Source: JANNVK01 sp031414415
GTDB taxonomy: Bacteria > Acidobacteriota > Blastocatellia > Pyrinomonadales > Pyrinomonadaceae
Reading direction: 5' to 3'
Length of the DNA: 64,000 bases
Assembly (NCBI GenBank): GCA_031414415.1
Contig: JANNVK010000195.1
Span: forward strand, 7,742-71,741
Positions 10,808 through 19,271 of this stretch are shown here, piece by piece. The position numbers and the translations under genes are program-made. Numbering within the stretch: position 1 is the first letter of the stretch; every line of letters begins with the position of its first letter. The notes below the pieces were generated by a model. That model had not been told where the DNA came from, made no database searches, and saw only the letters and a list, made by a program, of their open reading frames with translations.

Positions 10808-12035
10808 AGAAAAGTTTTTTACAAAACCACTCGCAATCATTTTTGTTACAATTCTAATCGATTTAATTGGTTTTGGAATCGTAATTCCGCTTCTCACTTT
10901 TTACGCCGAAGAATTTAACGCAACTCCATTTTCTCTCGGGTTGCTTGTTGCATCTTATAGCTTGATGCAGTTTATTTTTTCACCTTTTCTCGGAACTCTT
11001 TCTGACAAATATGGACGCAGACCGCTTCTGTTTATTTGTATTATCGGCTCTGGAATTGGTTATTTGATGATGGGTTATGCTGGTGCTTTATGGATGATTT
11101 TTGCCGGACGAATTCTCGGCGGTATTACTGGCGGAAATTTATCTATTGCTCAAGCATATATCGCCGACATTACAACCAAAGAAAATAGAGCCAAAGGAAT
11201 GGGGCTTTTCGGGATGGCATTTGGTCTCGGATTTATTCTCGGACCTGTAATTGCCGGAATCTTAAGTCCTTTTGGTCATCATATTCCATTTCTCTTTGCG
11301 GCGATTTTGAGTTTTGCAAACGCTATAATGCTCTATTTTATTTTGCCCGAATCGCGGAAATTTAAGGTAAATGATGAAAATTCTGAAGCCGTAAAACGTC
11401 AAAGTCGATTTACGGAACTCGCGGAAGTCTTTAAAGATAAACACTTTACAACTATTACTTTGCAATATTTTTTGCTCGTCACGGCTTTTTCGATGATGAC
11501 AACTTCTTTTGCATATTACACGATGTATAAGTTTGGATATGGCGTTGCCGAAACTGGTTATTTGCTTGGTTATGTTGGGTTTCTTGCTGTTGTGATGCAA
11601 GGTATGTTATTTGGCAAACTAGCGAAAAGATTTGGCGAAGCAAAACTTTCAATTTTTGGGTGTTTGATGTTGGTTTTGAGTTTTGTTGCAATTCCATTTG
11701 TTAGCAAAGACTCTGGTGGACTGATAGCTTTGTTGATTGGTGCAGGCTGTTTTTCACTCGGAAACTCGATGGCTTCGCCTTCGATGACAACTCTTGCATC
11801 AAAAAATGCTGACGACCGCGATCAAGGAAAAATTTTGGGAATTATGCAATCAGCCGCGAGTTTGGCGAGAGTTATTGGACCTTTAATTTGCGGAGTTTTG
11901 CTAAATAATTCATTGAATCAGGTTGATGATTCGACTTTGATGCGAAATTTCTTTGGAGCAGCCGCAATTATGGCAATCGCGTTGGTGGTTGCAATTTATT
12001 ATTTTTCGATTCAGAAGAAACTTAAGTCTGTTTAA
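10782..12035 (+). CDS. MFS transporter, TetA-like
   Basis: About 417 residues with twelve hydrophobic segments. The MFS motif A GTLSDKYGRRPLL lies in the loop between helices 2 and 3, and the first helix carries IDLIGFGIVIPLL, typical of the TCR/Tet drug-proton antiporters. GLFGMAFGLGFILGPVIAG fits the motif C antiporter signature. The ATG at 10782 overlaps the Uma2 gene by 26 bp. An in-frame TTG at 10773 is less likely. The substrate cannot be read from sequence; efflux is likely. Confidence 0.9.
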   Translation: MQTEQTIIKEKFFTKPLAIIFVTILIDLIGFGIVIPLLTFYAEEFNATPFSLGLLVASYSLMQFIFSPFLGTLSDKYGRRPLLFICIIGSGIGYLMMGYAGALWMIFAGRILGGITGGNLSIAQAYIADITTKENRAKGMGLFGMAFGLGFILGPVIAGILSPFGHHIPFLFAAILSFANAIMLYFILPESRKFKVNDENSEAVKRQSRFTELAEVFKDKHFTTITLQYFLLVTAFSMMTTSFAYYTMYKFGYGVAETGYLLGYVGFLAVVMQGMLFGKLAKRFGEAKLSIFGCLMLVLSFVAIPFVSKDSGGLIALLIGAGCFSLGNSMASPSMTTLASKNADDRDQGKILGIMQSAASLARVIGPLICGVLLNNSLNQVDDSTLMRNFFGAAAIMAIALVVAIYYFSIQKKLKSV

Positions 12036-12040
12036 AATCT

Positions 12041-12544
12041 ATGATCAAAGAAGGCTTGCAAAATCTAAAAAATATTAAAGTTTCGTATCAAACTTTGATT
12101 CAAGAAAACTTTGAATTTAAAGCAAAAAGTTGCTTAACTTGCGAAACTCAAGGAATTTGTTGCACTGACGCACATTTCGTAAATGTTCAAATAACTCAAC
12201 TTGAGGCATTTGCGATTATTGAAAAGCTCAAAAATGAAAATAATTTTGAAATTGTAAAAACGAAAATTAAACAGACAATTTTAAATTATAACTTGTCAGA
12301 AAATGGTGACACTTTTGAGCAAAAATATTCGTGTCCACTTTTTGAAAAAGGAATTGGTTGCACAATTCACGGCGACACAAAACCACTTCCGTGTGTGTCG
12401 CACGCTTGTTACGAACGCGAGGAAGACTTGCCACCGCAATTTTTGCAAGACCGAATTGAAACAAAAATCGGGAAGCTAAATATAGAAATTTTTGGCGAAA
12501 ATAAATGGCTTCCATTACCAGTTTGGCTGGAGAAATTGAGTTGA
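12041..12544 (+). CDS. YkgJ-like Cys-cluster protein
   Basis: A 167-residue protein with CLTCETQGICC near residues 28-38, a central YSCPLFEKGIGCTIH, and PLPCVSHACY. This spacing of cysteines matches the YkgJ/UPF0153 family, which binds Zn or an Fe-S cluster. It starts 5 bp after the MFS gene, so the two are likely cotranscribed. Function in this family is not established. A relative occurs at 57183-57923. Confidence 0.8.
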   Translation: MIKEGLQNLKNIKVSYQTLIQENFEFKAKSCLTCETQGICCTDAHFVNVQITQLEAFAIIEKLKNENNFEIVKTKIKQTILNYNLSENGDTFEQKYSCPLFEKGIGCTIHGDTKPLPCVSHACYEREEDLPPQFLQDRIETKIGKLNIEIFGENKWLPLPVWLEKLS

Positions 12545-12612
12545 GAATTTTGAAGCGATTTCAACACAAAGTCGCAAAGATACCAAGACGCAAAGTTTAA
12601 GAATTTAGCAAA

Positions 12613-12933
12613 AAAAGTAACTGCTTCTAAATAATGAACTGTTGGAGTTGACTGCAAAACTTCCAAACACCTTGAAAATGAAAGGTTTAGAGCGAAAATA
12701 TATCTTAAAAAAGCTGCTGAAAGTTTGCTTCAATTAGAAGTTGGCTCAGAACATCTCTCAAACCAATGATCGACGATTTGCTCTTTGAAGTAACAATAAA
12801 ATGTTGCGGATTTTTCAACGTTGCAGAGGTAAAAAGAATAGACGAACTCAATGATTCAGGCAAAGAAGATTATAATCTGCAAGTTTTTCAATTGCTGACT
12901 TTCGAACTTTGGTTGAGAGAGTTTTTAGATTGA
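12613..12933 (+). pseudogene. Decayed C-terminal fragment of asparagine synthase
   Basis: Translating across frames recovers the C-terminal part of an AsnB-type glutamine-hydrolysing asparagine synthase: LLNNELLELTAKLPNTLK, then MKGLERKYILKK, a frameshift, AAESLL, a missing stretch, then LKPMIDDLLFEVTIK, GFFNVAEVKRIDE and finally LLTFELWLREFLD. The order and spacing match the end of the synthetase domain. At least two frameshifts are present, one a missing A in the run after ATCTT, and the segment with the conserved R-K-x-G-F motif is gone. Nothing upstream remains of the glutaminase half. It fills most of the 400-bp gap between the Cys-cluster gene and the exoribonuclease. The 68 bases before it hold only a short CGCAAAG-type dispersed motif. 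Confidence 0.82.
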
Positions 12934-12944
12934 ATTTCTCTAAA

Positions 12945-14411
12945 TTATTCGCGGCAAGCAAAATCGATATAACCATTGTGAATATTGGTCGCGAGCAGTT
13001 TAACTTCAACTTTTTGACCAATTCGTAAACCATTTTCGCCCAGAACAATTCTGCCATCAACTGGCGGACGCAAAATTCTCGCAAACGTTCCATTTGAATT
13101 TATTCCGGTAACAATTGCGTCAAATTTTTCACCAATTCTATCTTGCATAACGCTCGCTGCGATTACTTTTCGCATCTTGCGTTCAACTTTTCGGGCGGCA
13201 CTTTCGCGTTCGTTACATTGTGTAGCAATTTCTGATAATTCTTCATCAGAATACGGCGATTTTTCGCCTTTCAACGCTGCTTTTACTAATCTTTGCACGA
13301 TTAAATCTGGATAACGGCGATTTGGTGCTGTCGAATGCGTATATTCGCGAACAGCAAGCCCAAAGTGTCCGTCGCCGGTTTCTTTTGGCTTTTGGACGAC
13401 GTAATCGCCTGAGCCGATTAATTTTACAATCGATAAAGAAAGGTCAGGAAACTGCTCTGGATTTGCCTTTTTTCGGCTTTTTAGAAAGTCAGAAAGCGAA
13501 GCCGAATTTGGCTCAGCTGGCAAATTTACACCATATTTCTCGGCAATTTCGCGAATTCCTTCCCAACGTGCCGGAGTTTTGACAATTCGTCGAAGGCTTG
13601 TAAAATTATGTAAATCAAGAAATTCCGCCATTTCAACATTTGCCGTCACCATAAAATTTTCGATGATTTTGCGTGCAGAATTTGTTTGAGTTATTCGTAA
13701 ATCTTTTGTTTTTTCGCCGTCAAAAACCGGTACAGATTCGACTGATTCAAATTCAAGTGAGCCGCTTTTCTTGCGAAATTCATTGAGTCGCATCGCGGCT
13801 TTTAGTTGAAGTTCAATTTGATTTTTTAAGCCCGAAACTTTTGAAAAATCTTCGGGTTCTTGACTGTTTTGGTCAATCCAATCTCCAACTTCTTCGTAAG
13901 TCAGTTTAGCGTAGTTATGTGTCATTGCCCGATAAACATTGGCTTTCGGAACATCACCATTAACCTTTATTGTCATTTCTATCACAACCGCAAGGCGATC
14001 AACATTTGGCAAAAGTGAAGTTAAATCTTCTGATATTTCACGTGGCAACATTGGCAAAACTTTCGTTTCTGTATAAACGGAAACAGTTTGATGGGCAGCA
14101 ATTTCATCAATCGGCGAACCTTTTGCAACATATTCGTCAACGTCTGCAATTCCAATCAAAAGCCGAATATCGCCATTCGGTAATTCTTCGGCAAACTCAA
14201 TTTGGTCGAGATCTTTTGAGGTTTCATTGTCGATTGACGACCAGAGCAATTTCCGCAAATCTTTGATCGATAAATCATCAGACAAACGTTTATTTTCGAG
14301 CGAATTTATCTGATCTAAAACATCGACGGGCAAATCAGTCCGAAAACCGTTTTTCTCCATCGCCGCTTCAGAAATTTTCCGTAATTCGGAAACTGTAAGT
14401 GTTTGATTCAT
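12945..14411 (-). CDS. RNB-domain 3'-5' exoribonuclease (RNase II/R family)
   Basis: A 488-residue protein, shorter than RNase R. The catalytic domain is recognisable from SSIDNETSKDLDQIEF (Mg-binding aspartates), through SLRRIVKTPARWEGI, to the signature YTHSTAPNRRYPDLIVQR. A short S1-like segment ends the protein (IGEKFDAIVTGINSNGTFARI). There are no N-terminal cold-shock domains. It should degrade single-stranded RNA. Its ATG overlaps the dapD stop (TAATG), so it is translated from the dapD message. Confidence 0.92.
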   Translation of the reverse strand: MNQTLTVSELRKISEAAMEKNGFRTDLPVDVLDQINSLENKRLSDDLSIKDLRKLLWSSIDNETSKDLDQIEFAEELPNGDIRLLIGIADVDEYVAKGSPIDEIAAHQTVSVYTETKVLPMLPREISEDLTSLLPNVDRLAVVIEMTIKVNGDVPKANVYRAMTHNYAKLTYEEVGDWIDQNSQEPEDFSKVSGLKNQIELQLKAAMRLNEFRKKSGSLEFESVESVPVFDGEKTKDLRITQTNSARKIIENFMVTANVEMAEFLDLHNFTSLRRIVKTPARWEGIREIAEKYGVNLPAEPNSASLSDFLKSRKKANPEQFPDLSLSIVKLIGSGDYVVQKPKETGDGHFGLAVREYTHSTAPNRRYPDLIVQRLVKAALKGEKSPYSDEELSEIATQCNERESAARKVERKMRKVIAASVMQDRIGEKFDAIVTGINSNGTFARILRPPVDGRIVLGENGLRIGQKVEVKLLATNIHNGYIDFACRE

Positions 14412-15241
14412 TATCTTAAATAATCTTCTAATTTCGTTGAAGCATCAGTTTTTTCATCGCGGTATTTGACGATAATCGGTGCGTAAATTGATAGTCCGTT
14501 TTCTTTACCAAAACCGCTAGTAATTGCTCGCGAACCTTGGACGACAACTGCGTTTGCGGGAATTTCCAAAGATTTTTCGGCAGTTGATTTATAAATTGTG
14601 TTGTTGACTAAATCGAAAACAGGCGTTGAACGAGTTAAAATTACGCCGGACGCAATGACAACTTTTTCGCGGACAATCACGCCTTCGTAAACGCCTGTGT
14701 TGCCGCCAATCAAACAATCGTCTTCAATAATAACCGGATTTGCGTTGACTGGTTCTAAAACTCCGCCAATTTGAGCCGCAGCAGAAATATGCACACGCTT
14801 ACCAATTTGGGCACAACTTCCAACAAGTGCGTGCGAATCAATCATCGTTCCTTCATCAACATAAGCTCCGAGATTCACATAACAAGGCGGCATAAGCACA
14901 ACGTTTTCAGCAACATAAGAAGCATCGCGGATAGAACTTCCGCCCGGAACAATGCGAACTTTATCGTCCAAACTCATCGGACGAAGCTGATATGTGTCTT
15001 TGTCGAAAAATTGCAAAGTTTCGCTGTCTTTCGACATTTCAATCATTTTGCCCATTTTGAAACCGAGCAAAATCCCGCGTTTAACCCAAGCATTTGTCTG
15101 CCAATCGCCGTTCGATAATTTCTCAGCCGCACGTATTTTGCCATGTCGCAATGCAATTTTGAATTCTTCAAATATCCCACGATCAGCAGTTGAAAACTCA
15201 GTTTGAGTTAATAATTGTTCAATTTTTTGTTCTAAAGTCAT
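14411..15241 (-). CDS. dapD: 2,3,4,5-tetrahydropyridine-2,6-dicarboxylate N-succinyltransferase
   Basis: A 276-residue protein of normal DapD length. It has the left-handed beta-helix repeats (VLMPPCYVNLGAYVDEGTMIDSHALVGSCAQIG) and the active-site region IEDDCLIGGNTGVYEGVIVREKVVIASGVILT. It transfers succinyl from succinyl-CoA in the lysine/diaminopimelate pathway. Its ATG overlaps the stop of a DUF6036-like gene (ATGA). The first 28 bases around its start are duplicated with one mismatch at the start of the gene at 15809-16174, suggesting that a cassette entered here. dapD expression now depends on that upstream cassette. Confidence 0.96.
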   Translation of the reverse strand: MTLEQKIEQLLTQTEFSTADRGIFEEFKIALRHGKIRAAEKLSNGDWQTNAWVKRGILLGFKMGKMIEMSKDSETLQFFDKDTYQLRPMSLDDKVRIVPGGSSIRDASYVAENVVLMPPCYVNLGAYVDEGTMIDSHALVGSCAQIGKRVHISAAAQIGGVLEPVNANPVIIEDDCLIGGNTGVYEGVIVREKVVIASGVILTRSTPVFDLVNNTIYKSTAEKSLEIPANAVVVQGSRAITSGFGKENGLSIYAPIIVKYRDEKTDASTKLEDYLR

Positions 15242-15243
15242 TT
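15216..15243 (-). repeat. 28-bp direct repeat, dapD copy
   Basis: This stretch spans the dapD start codon and its first eight or so codons. It matches 16149-16176 at 27 of 28 bases. The two copies flank the DUF6036-like gene pair in direct orientation. Confidence 0.9.
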
Positions 15244-15840
15244 AGCTTCAATATTATTTTTAAATTCGCGAATTTTATTTTTAACTTCTTGTAACTCATT
15301 TTCGTTTTCAAATTTTTCAATTAATTTTTGCAAACGTGGCAACAAGGCTTTTGACGCTGGCGAATCTAAAATAAGTTTTGTGCGTTCTAAAAAAGCCTCA
15401 ATTTCTAAATAATCGGAATGAAATGCCACAAATAAAAACTCGAAATCTTTTTCGCGTCCAGCCATCAACTTGCTGACAGCAACATCGTGAATTTCTAGGC
15501 AAAATGCAATTATTTCATCTGTATCGTTTTTCAATTCAACCAGCCGTTGTTCCCAATCTTTTGGCAAAACAACTGTAGCTAAACCCAAAATATCCGCGAA
15601 GAAACCTTTTTCTTGTTGATAATTACTAAATATTCCAAGTTTTTCAGTCAAATAAGGTCGCAGATTAGAAAAATTACTTCTCAACAAATAATCACATTCG
15701 ACAGATTTACGGACAATTTCAGGCGGAAAATTAGTAATCGCAAAAATCGCTTGAGAACCGACAATTATTGGCAATTCTTTAATAATATTTTTAACTTCAG
15801 CGGTTAATTCAAAAAGGTTTTGCTTTCTCACAATATTCAA
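15238..15840 (-). CDS. DUF6036-like nucleotidyltransferase-type protein
   Basis: A 200-residue protein. IIVGSQAIFAI near residue 27, SVECDYLL near 47, LPKDWEQRLVEL and LEIHDVAVSKLMAGREKDFEF follow the pattern of DUF6036 and related minimal nucleotidyltransferase folds, some of which are toxins. The ECD motif could supply metal-binding acidic residues. Its start overlaps the preceding 121-residue gene by 32 bp and its stop overlaps the dapD start, so it is tightly coupled on both sides. I suggest a toxin-antitoxin or defence pair with its partner. This role is inferred from family resemblance and arrangement. Confidence 0.75.
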   Translation of the reverse strand: MNIVRKQNLFELTAEVKNIIKELPIIVGSQAIFAITNFPPEIVRKSVECDYLLRSNFSNLRPYLTEKLGIFSNYQQEKGFFADILGLATVVLPKDWEQRLVELKNDTDEIIAFCLEIHDVAVSKLMAGREKDFEFLFVAFHSDYLEIEAFLERTKLILDSPASKALLPRLQKLIEKFENENELQEVKNKIREFKNNIEAK

Positions 15841-16174
15841 TAATTATTTTTCTTTCTTGTTCCGTGACGAGCCCAGCAAATGGTGATGAAGAACGCAATC
15901 TTTGACCTTCGTCTGTTTCAACAAGCATTAAATCTATCACGTTTTTAAGACTTTTTGTCTCCAAAATATTTTGCCATTCGAGCCAAGCATTTACATTCGG
16001 AGTTTTTTCTAACCATTTTGTTAAATTAGATTTAGCAGTTTCAATCAATATTGGATTTGTCTGCAATCGAACCGCCGCTAGTTGATGCAATGCAAGCGAA
16101 ATCAAATCAGAAAAATTACCAGATTCTGTTTTGATATTGATTGATAAATGTTCGATTTTTTGTTCTAAAGTCAT
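15809..16174 (-). CDS. Small partner of the DUF6036-like protein
   Basis: A 121-residue, mostly helical protein without a recognised domain. Its first eight residues, MTLEQKIE, are the same as those of DapD, and the DNA there is 27/28 identical. The C-terminus SPFAGLVTEQERKIIIEYCEKA overlaps the next gene. As the first member of a two-gene cassette it fits the place of an antitoxin. It begins 6 bp after the peroxiredoxin gene and so appears to use the start region that once served dapD. Confidence 0.75.
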   Translation of the reverse strand: MTLEQKIEHLSINIKTESGNFSDLISLALHQLAAVRLQTNPILIETAKSNLTKWLEKTPNVNAWLEWQNILETKSLKNVIDLMLVETDEGQRLRSSSPFAGLVTEQERKIIIEYCEKAKPF

Positions 16175-16176
16175 TT
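16149..16176 (-). repeat. 28-bp direct repeat, upstream copy
   Basis: Second copy of the sequence at 15216-15243, with one G/A difference. It covers the start codon and first codons of the 121-residue gene. The distance between copies is 933 bp. Confidence 0.9.
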
Positions 16177-16180
16177 TATT

Positions 16181-16693
16181 CTAATTTTTTCTTATTGAAT
16201 CATATTTATCTTGAAACGAATCAGCCCGTGCTGCGTAGATTGAGGCAATAACTGATTGGTCTTTTTCGCGAAATGCACGCAACATTATTTTCCTTGAGCG
16301 AATAATTCCTTTAGCGTCAACAATTACGATTGCTCTCGTAAAAATACTTGGCACAATCCAATGAAAACTATATGTTTCGGTAACTTGCCGATTAATATCA
16401 GCGAGCAAAGAAATTGGCAGATTGTGTCGGTTTGAAAAAGCAAAATGTTCTTCGACACTTCCGCGAGAAACGCCAACCACAAGTGCCTTTGTTTCTAAAT
16501 AATCTGACCAATTGTCGCGGACAGAACACAATTGTTTTGTGCAAACCAACGTTTCATTTTTTGGATAAAACAATAATGCAACTACTTTTCCCAAATGATC
16601 AGATAAACGCCAATTTCCCCCATTTTCGGTTTTTAGTTCAAAATCAGGAGCTTGAGAACCAACGGCAACCGAGATATTCTCTGATAAATACAT
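16181..16693 (-). CDS. Peroxiredoxin, AhpC/TSA (Bcp-like)
   Basis: About 170 residues from the ATG at 16693. An upstream in-frame ATG at 16744 would run into a terminator region and is less likely. The thioredoxin-fold core APDFELKTENGGNWRLSDHLGKVVALLFYPKNET is followed by VCTKQLCSVRD, holding a peroxidatic and a possible resolving cysteine five residues apart, as in Bcp/PrxQ. The usual TPVCT is altered to TLVCT. It reduces hydroperoxides, probably with thioredoxin. It leads the run of genes into the DUF6036 cassette, dapD and the exoribonuclease. Confidence 0.88.
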   Translation of the reverse strand: MYLSENISVAVGSQAPDFELKTENGGNWRLSDHLGKVVALLFYPKNETLVCTKQLCSVRDNWSDYLETKALVVGVSRGSVEEHFAFSNRHNLPISLLADINRQVTETYSFHWIVPSIFTRAIVIVDAKGIIRSRKIMLRAFREKDQSVIASIYAARADSFQDKYDSIRKN

Positions 16694-16741
16694 AAATTTT
16701 TTGATTAGAACATTTTTATTTACGACAAAATAAGTAAAACA

Positions 16742-16776
16742 CAAAAAACAAACCGTCTCAAATTTTTGAGACGGTT
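16742..16776 (-). terminator. Intrinsic terminator after the 3D-domain gene
   Basis: A 12-bp stem AACCGTCTCAAA/TTTGAGACGGTT with a short loop. On the minus strand it is followed by TTGTTTTTTGTG, which ends the gene at 16814-17368. A T run also follows on the plus side, so it may work in both directions. Confidence 0.85.
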
Positions 16777-16813
16777 CGCGTTTTTTTGATAAATAAATTG
16801 TAATAAAGTTAAG

Positions 16814-17368
16814 TTAGACTTTTGCTTTTTTTTCTTTCTTAACAGCTTTAGATGGCGATTTTCCGCCACGACCGATAACTGAAACCGTAACACTCCTGCG
16901 TCCCCAACTTACTGCTTCGCCACAACTTGGAACCCAAATATCTAAAATTCGCCCTTTAATAACTCCGCCAGTGTCGGCGACAAGATAAGTTCCGCTGTAT
17001 CTTCCAGCATTTGAAAGACTAACACGAGTTCCGAGTGGCAAAATTCTCGGGTCGGCTGCGACTATTCCGCGACGAACCATTGCACCTGAAGCTGTTTTGC
17101 CACGAAGACAATAACATGTTGCACGAAAAGCCATTCCAGCAGAAACTGTTTCATCTGAAACAAGTGATTTGCCACCTTTAATTAACTCAAAAATATTAGT
17201 TCTCTCAAAAATTGGTGTTTTTAGGTCTGTAATATCACTTTCAGGAGTTGCAATTGCTGATCCGTTTTCTCCAAAAGATGCTGCTTGCGTGTGTGTTTGA
17301 GCAAAAATAAATGCTCCAATTGTTAGCGTTAAAATAATAAATACGCCATTTTTTAATAAATTTTTCAT
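16814..17368 (-). CDS. Secreted 3D-domain (double-psi barrel) protein
   Basis: A 184-residue protein with a signal peptide (VFIILTLTIGAFIFAQTHTQA). The C-terminal half is a 3D domain: FRATCYCLRGKTASGAMVRRGIVAADPRILPLGTRV, then TYLVADTGGVIKGRILDIWVPSC, with the conserved aspartates of the YuiC/MltA barrel. Such domains act in peptidoglycan turnover as lytic transglycosylase-like enzymes. GAAGGAAATTT precedes the ATG as a ribosome binding site, and a terminator follows. It is a single-gene unit. Confidence 0.9.
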   Translation of the reverse strand: MKNLLKNGVFIILTLTIGAFIFAQTHTQAASFGENGSAIATPESDITDLKTPIFERTNIFELIKGGKSLVSDETVSAGMAFRATCYCLRGKTASGAMVRRGIVAADPRILPLGTRVSLSNAGRYSGTYLVADTGGVIKGRILDIWVPSCGEAVSWGRRSVTVSVIGRGGKSPSKAVKKEKKAKV

Positions 17369-17644
17369 AATAAATTTCCTTCGTTTTTTTTCTCCATAAA
17401 ACGACTTACAACATAACTTTTGGGGTTAATAAATCTGCGATAAAATGCGGATTGGTATGTCTAAACGATGGTGCTATGGAGCCAGAAACAAACAATAAGT
17501 TGTGTCTAATTATTCAAAATTAGCACAAAAAGCCCGTTTTGTCTAGCATTATCAAAAAACGAGCATTTTCAGATAGACGAAAGACGTGTTAATCTCGTAT
17601 ATTTCAAGGACTTAGTTAAATAAATTGACACGGAGAAAATAAGG

Positions 17645-18016
17645 ATGACGGAAGAACGCAGAAGAGGAAATAGATATTTAGTTTCGTTTCCAATTCGGGT
17701 TGAATGGAACGACGAAAATGGCGAAAAACGAGTATCTGAAGGCTTAACAGAAAATGTTGGAGTCACCGGAACTTTAATACATTTGCCGCGTCATTTGCCA
17801 AATGTTGGCAATGAAGTAAGTTTGACTGTAACTGAAAAACCAAGCAATGAAGTTACGGTTATGGCTCAAGTTATTCGCTTGGAAAGAAATGCTGCTCACC
17901 CTCAAGTTGCGTTAATGTTGACAGATGAAGAAGAACTTTGGGAAAAAGAAGTTTGGAATTATGCGGGCGAATTACTTGCCGCAGAAAAACCCGAAGAATT
18001 TGAAGATTGGAATTAA
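17645..18016 (+). CDS. PilZ-domain protein
   Basis: A 123-residue protein. The N-terminal RRRGNRYLVSFPIRVEW carries the RxxxR c-di-GMP-binding element, followed by SEGLTENVGVTGTLIHLP in place of the usual D/NxSxxG, which is degenerate (ENVGVTG). The rest has the PilZ barrel pattern. Binding of c-di-GMP is therefore uncertain. It stands alone between the 3D-domain gene and a dehydrogenase-like gene. Confidence 0.82.
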   Translation: MTEERRRGNRYLVSFPIRVEWNDENGEKRVSEGLTENVGVTGTLIHLPRHLPNVGNEVSLTVTEKPSNEVTVMAQVIRLERNAAHPQVALMLTDEEELWEKEVWNYAGELLAAEKPEEFEDWN

Positions 18017-18121
18017 CTTCGCAAAGTAAAAAACTAAAAGTAAAATTTAAGAATCGGCTAATATGCTGTGGTTAAATTTTTAAATCTACTTTCGGCTTAT
18101 TACTTCAGCCATCTATTTTTT

Positions 18122-19261
18122 ATGAAAATACTAATACTTGGTGCGGGCAGAATGGGACGCGGTGCGGTTTACGATCTTGTTCATAATTCGCCACAAGTTG
18201 AAAGCGTGACGGTTGCAGATTTTGATTTTTCAAAGGCTCAAGAAGTTGCAAAAACTGTTGGAACAAATAGAGTTACAGCTGTGCAAATCGACGTTTCTAA
18301 TTATGCAAACGTGGTTGAATTGATGAAAAATCACGATTCGGCGATTTCTTGCGTCAATTATTGGTATAACGAAAATCTTTCGAAAGCCGCGATTGAAACA
18401 AACACAAATTTTTGCGATTTAGGTGGAAATAATTATGTTGTTGACGAGCAACTTGCTTTAAACGAGCAAGCAAAAGCTGCAAATATTAACATTATTCCCG
18501 ATTGCGGACTCGCTCCCGGAATGGTTTCAATTTTGGCGATGCACGGTGCAAAACGCTTTGATGAAATTGAAGAAATTCATATTCGGGTTGGTGGTTTGCC
18601 GCAATATCCAAAAACGCTTCTCGAATATCAACTTATTTTTTCGGTTGAAGGTTTGATTAATGAATATATCGAATCTGCACGTGTAATTCGCGATGGAAAA
18701 ATTGCCGAAGTTGAATCAATGACTGAGCTTGAAAGTCTTGTTTTTGAAGGTTTTCCGCCGCTCGAAGCGTTTCAAACTTCTGGTGGAACATCGACGTTGC
18801 CTGACACGTTTCTCGGAAAAATTAAAAATCTTGATTACAAAACTATTCGCTTCGCAGGTCATTGTGAAAAGTTTAAAACGATGATTGATTTGGGGTTGTG
18901 TTCGAGCGAAGAAATTACGGCGGATTTTATTAAAATCAAGCCACGCAAGGTTTTAGCCGAGCTTTTAACGAGACATTTGCCGGCAGATGAAGCAGATTAT
19001 GTTTTAGTTAGAGTTGAATTTGTCGGAAAAAAAGATGGTGAAACAAAGCATTTGCGTTTTGATATTGTTGACAAACAAGACGACCAAACAGGTTTGACCG
19101 CAATGATGCGAATGACTGCTTTTCCGGCTTCGATAATTGCACAAATGATGGCGAAAGGTGATGTTTTATTGCGAGGTGCAACTCCGCAAGAACTCGCCAT
19201 TGATTCTGATATTTTTGTTGCCGAATTAGCGAAGCGAAATATCAAAATTATAGAAAGTTAA
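18122..19261 (+). CDS. Saccharopine dehydrogenase-like protein
   Basis: About 379 residues from the ATG at 18122. A longer reading from 18068 adds a hydrophobic stretch that does not fit the family. The Rossmann motif is MKILILGAGRMGRGAVYDL, then ADFDFSKAQEVAK. The middle has CDLGGNNYVVDEQ and IPDCGLAPGMVSIL, typical of saccharopine dehydrogenase and lysine-6-dehydrogenase relatives. The likely reaction is NAD(P)-dependent oxidation of an amino acid conjugate. The exact substrate is not visible. Confidence 0.88.
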   Translation: MKILILGAGRMGRGAVYDLVHNSPQVESVTVADFDFSKAQEVAKTVGTNRVTAVQIDVSNYANVVELMKNHDSAISCVNYWYNENLSKAAIETNTNFCDLGGNNYVVDEQLALNEQAKAANINIIPDCGLAPGMVSILAMHGAKRFDEIEEIHIRVGGLPQYPKTLLEYQLIFSVEGLINEYIESARVIRDGKIAEVESMTELESLVFEGFPPLEAFQTSGGTSTLPDTFLGKIKNLDYKTIRFAGHCEKFKTMIDLGLCSSEEITADFIKIKPRKVLAELLTRHLPADEADYVLVRVEFVGKKDGETKHLRFDIVDKQDDQTGLTAMMRMTAFPASIIAQMMAKGDVLLRGATPQELAIDSDIFVAELAKRNIKIIES

Positions 19262-19271
19262 TATTTATCTG

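Noticed and set aside
17525..17560. Hairpin GCTCGTTTT/AAAACGGGC followed by TTTTTG on the minus strand
   Set aside because: No gene lies upstream on that strand to be terminated, and the loop is long. It is probably chance or a small dispersed repeat.
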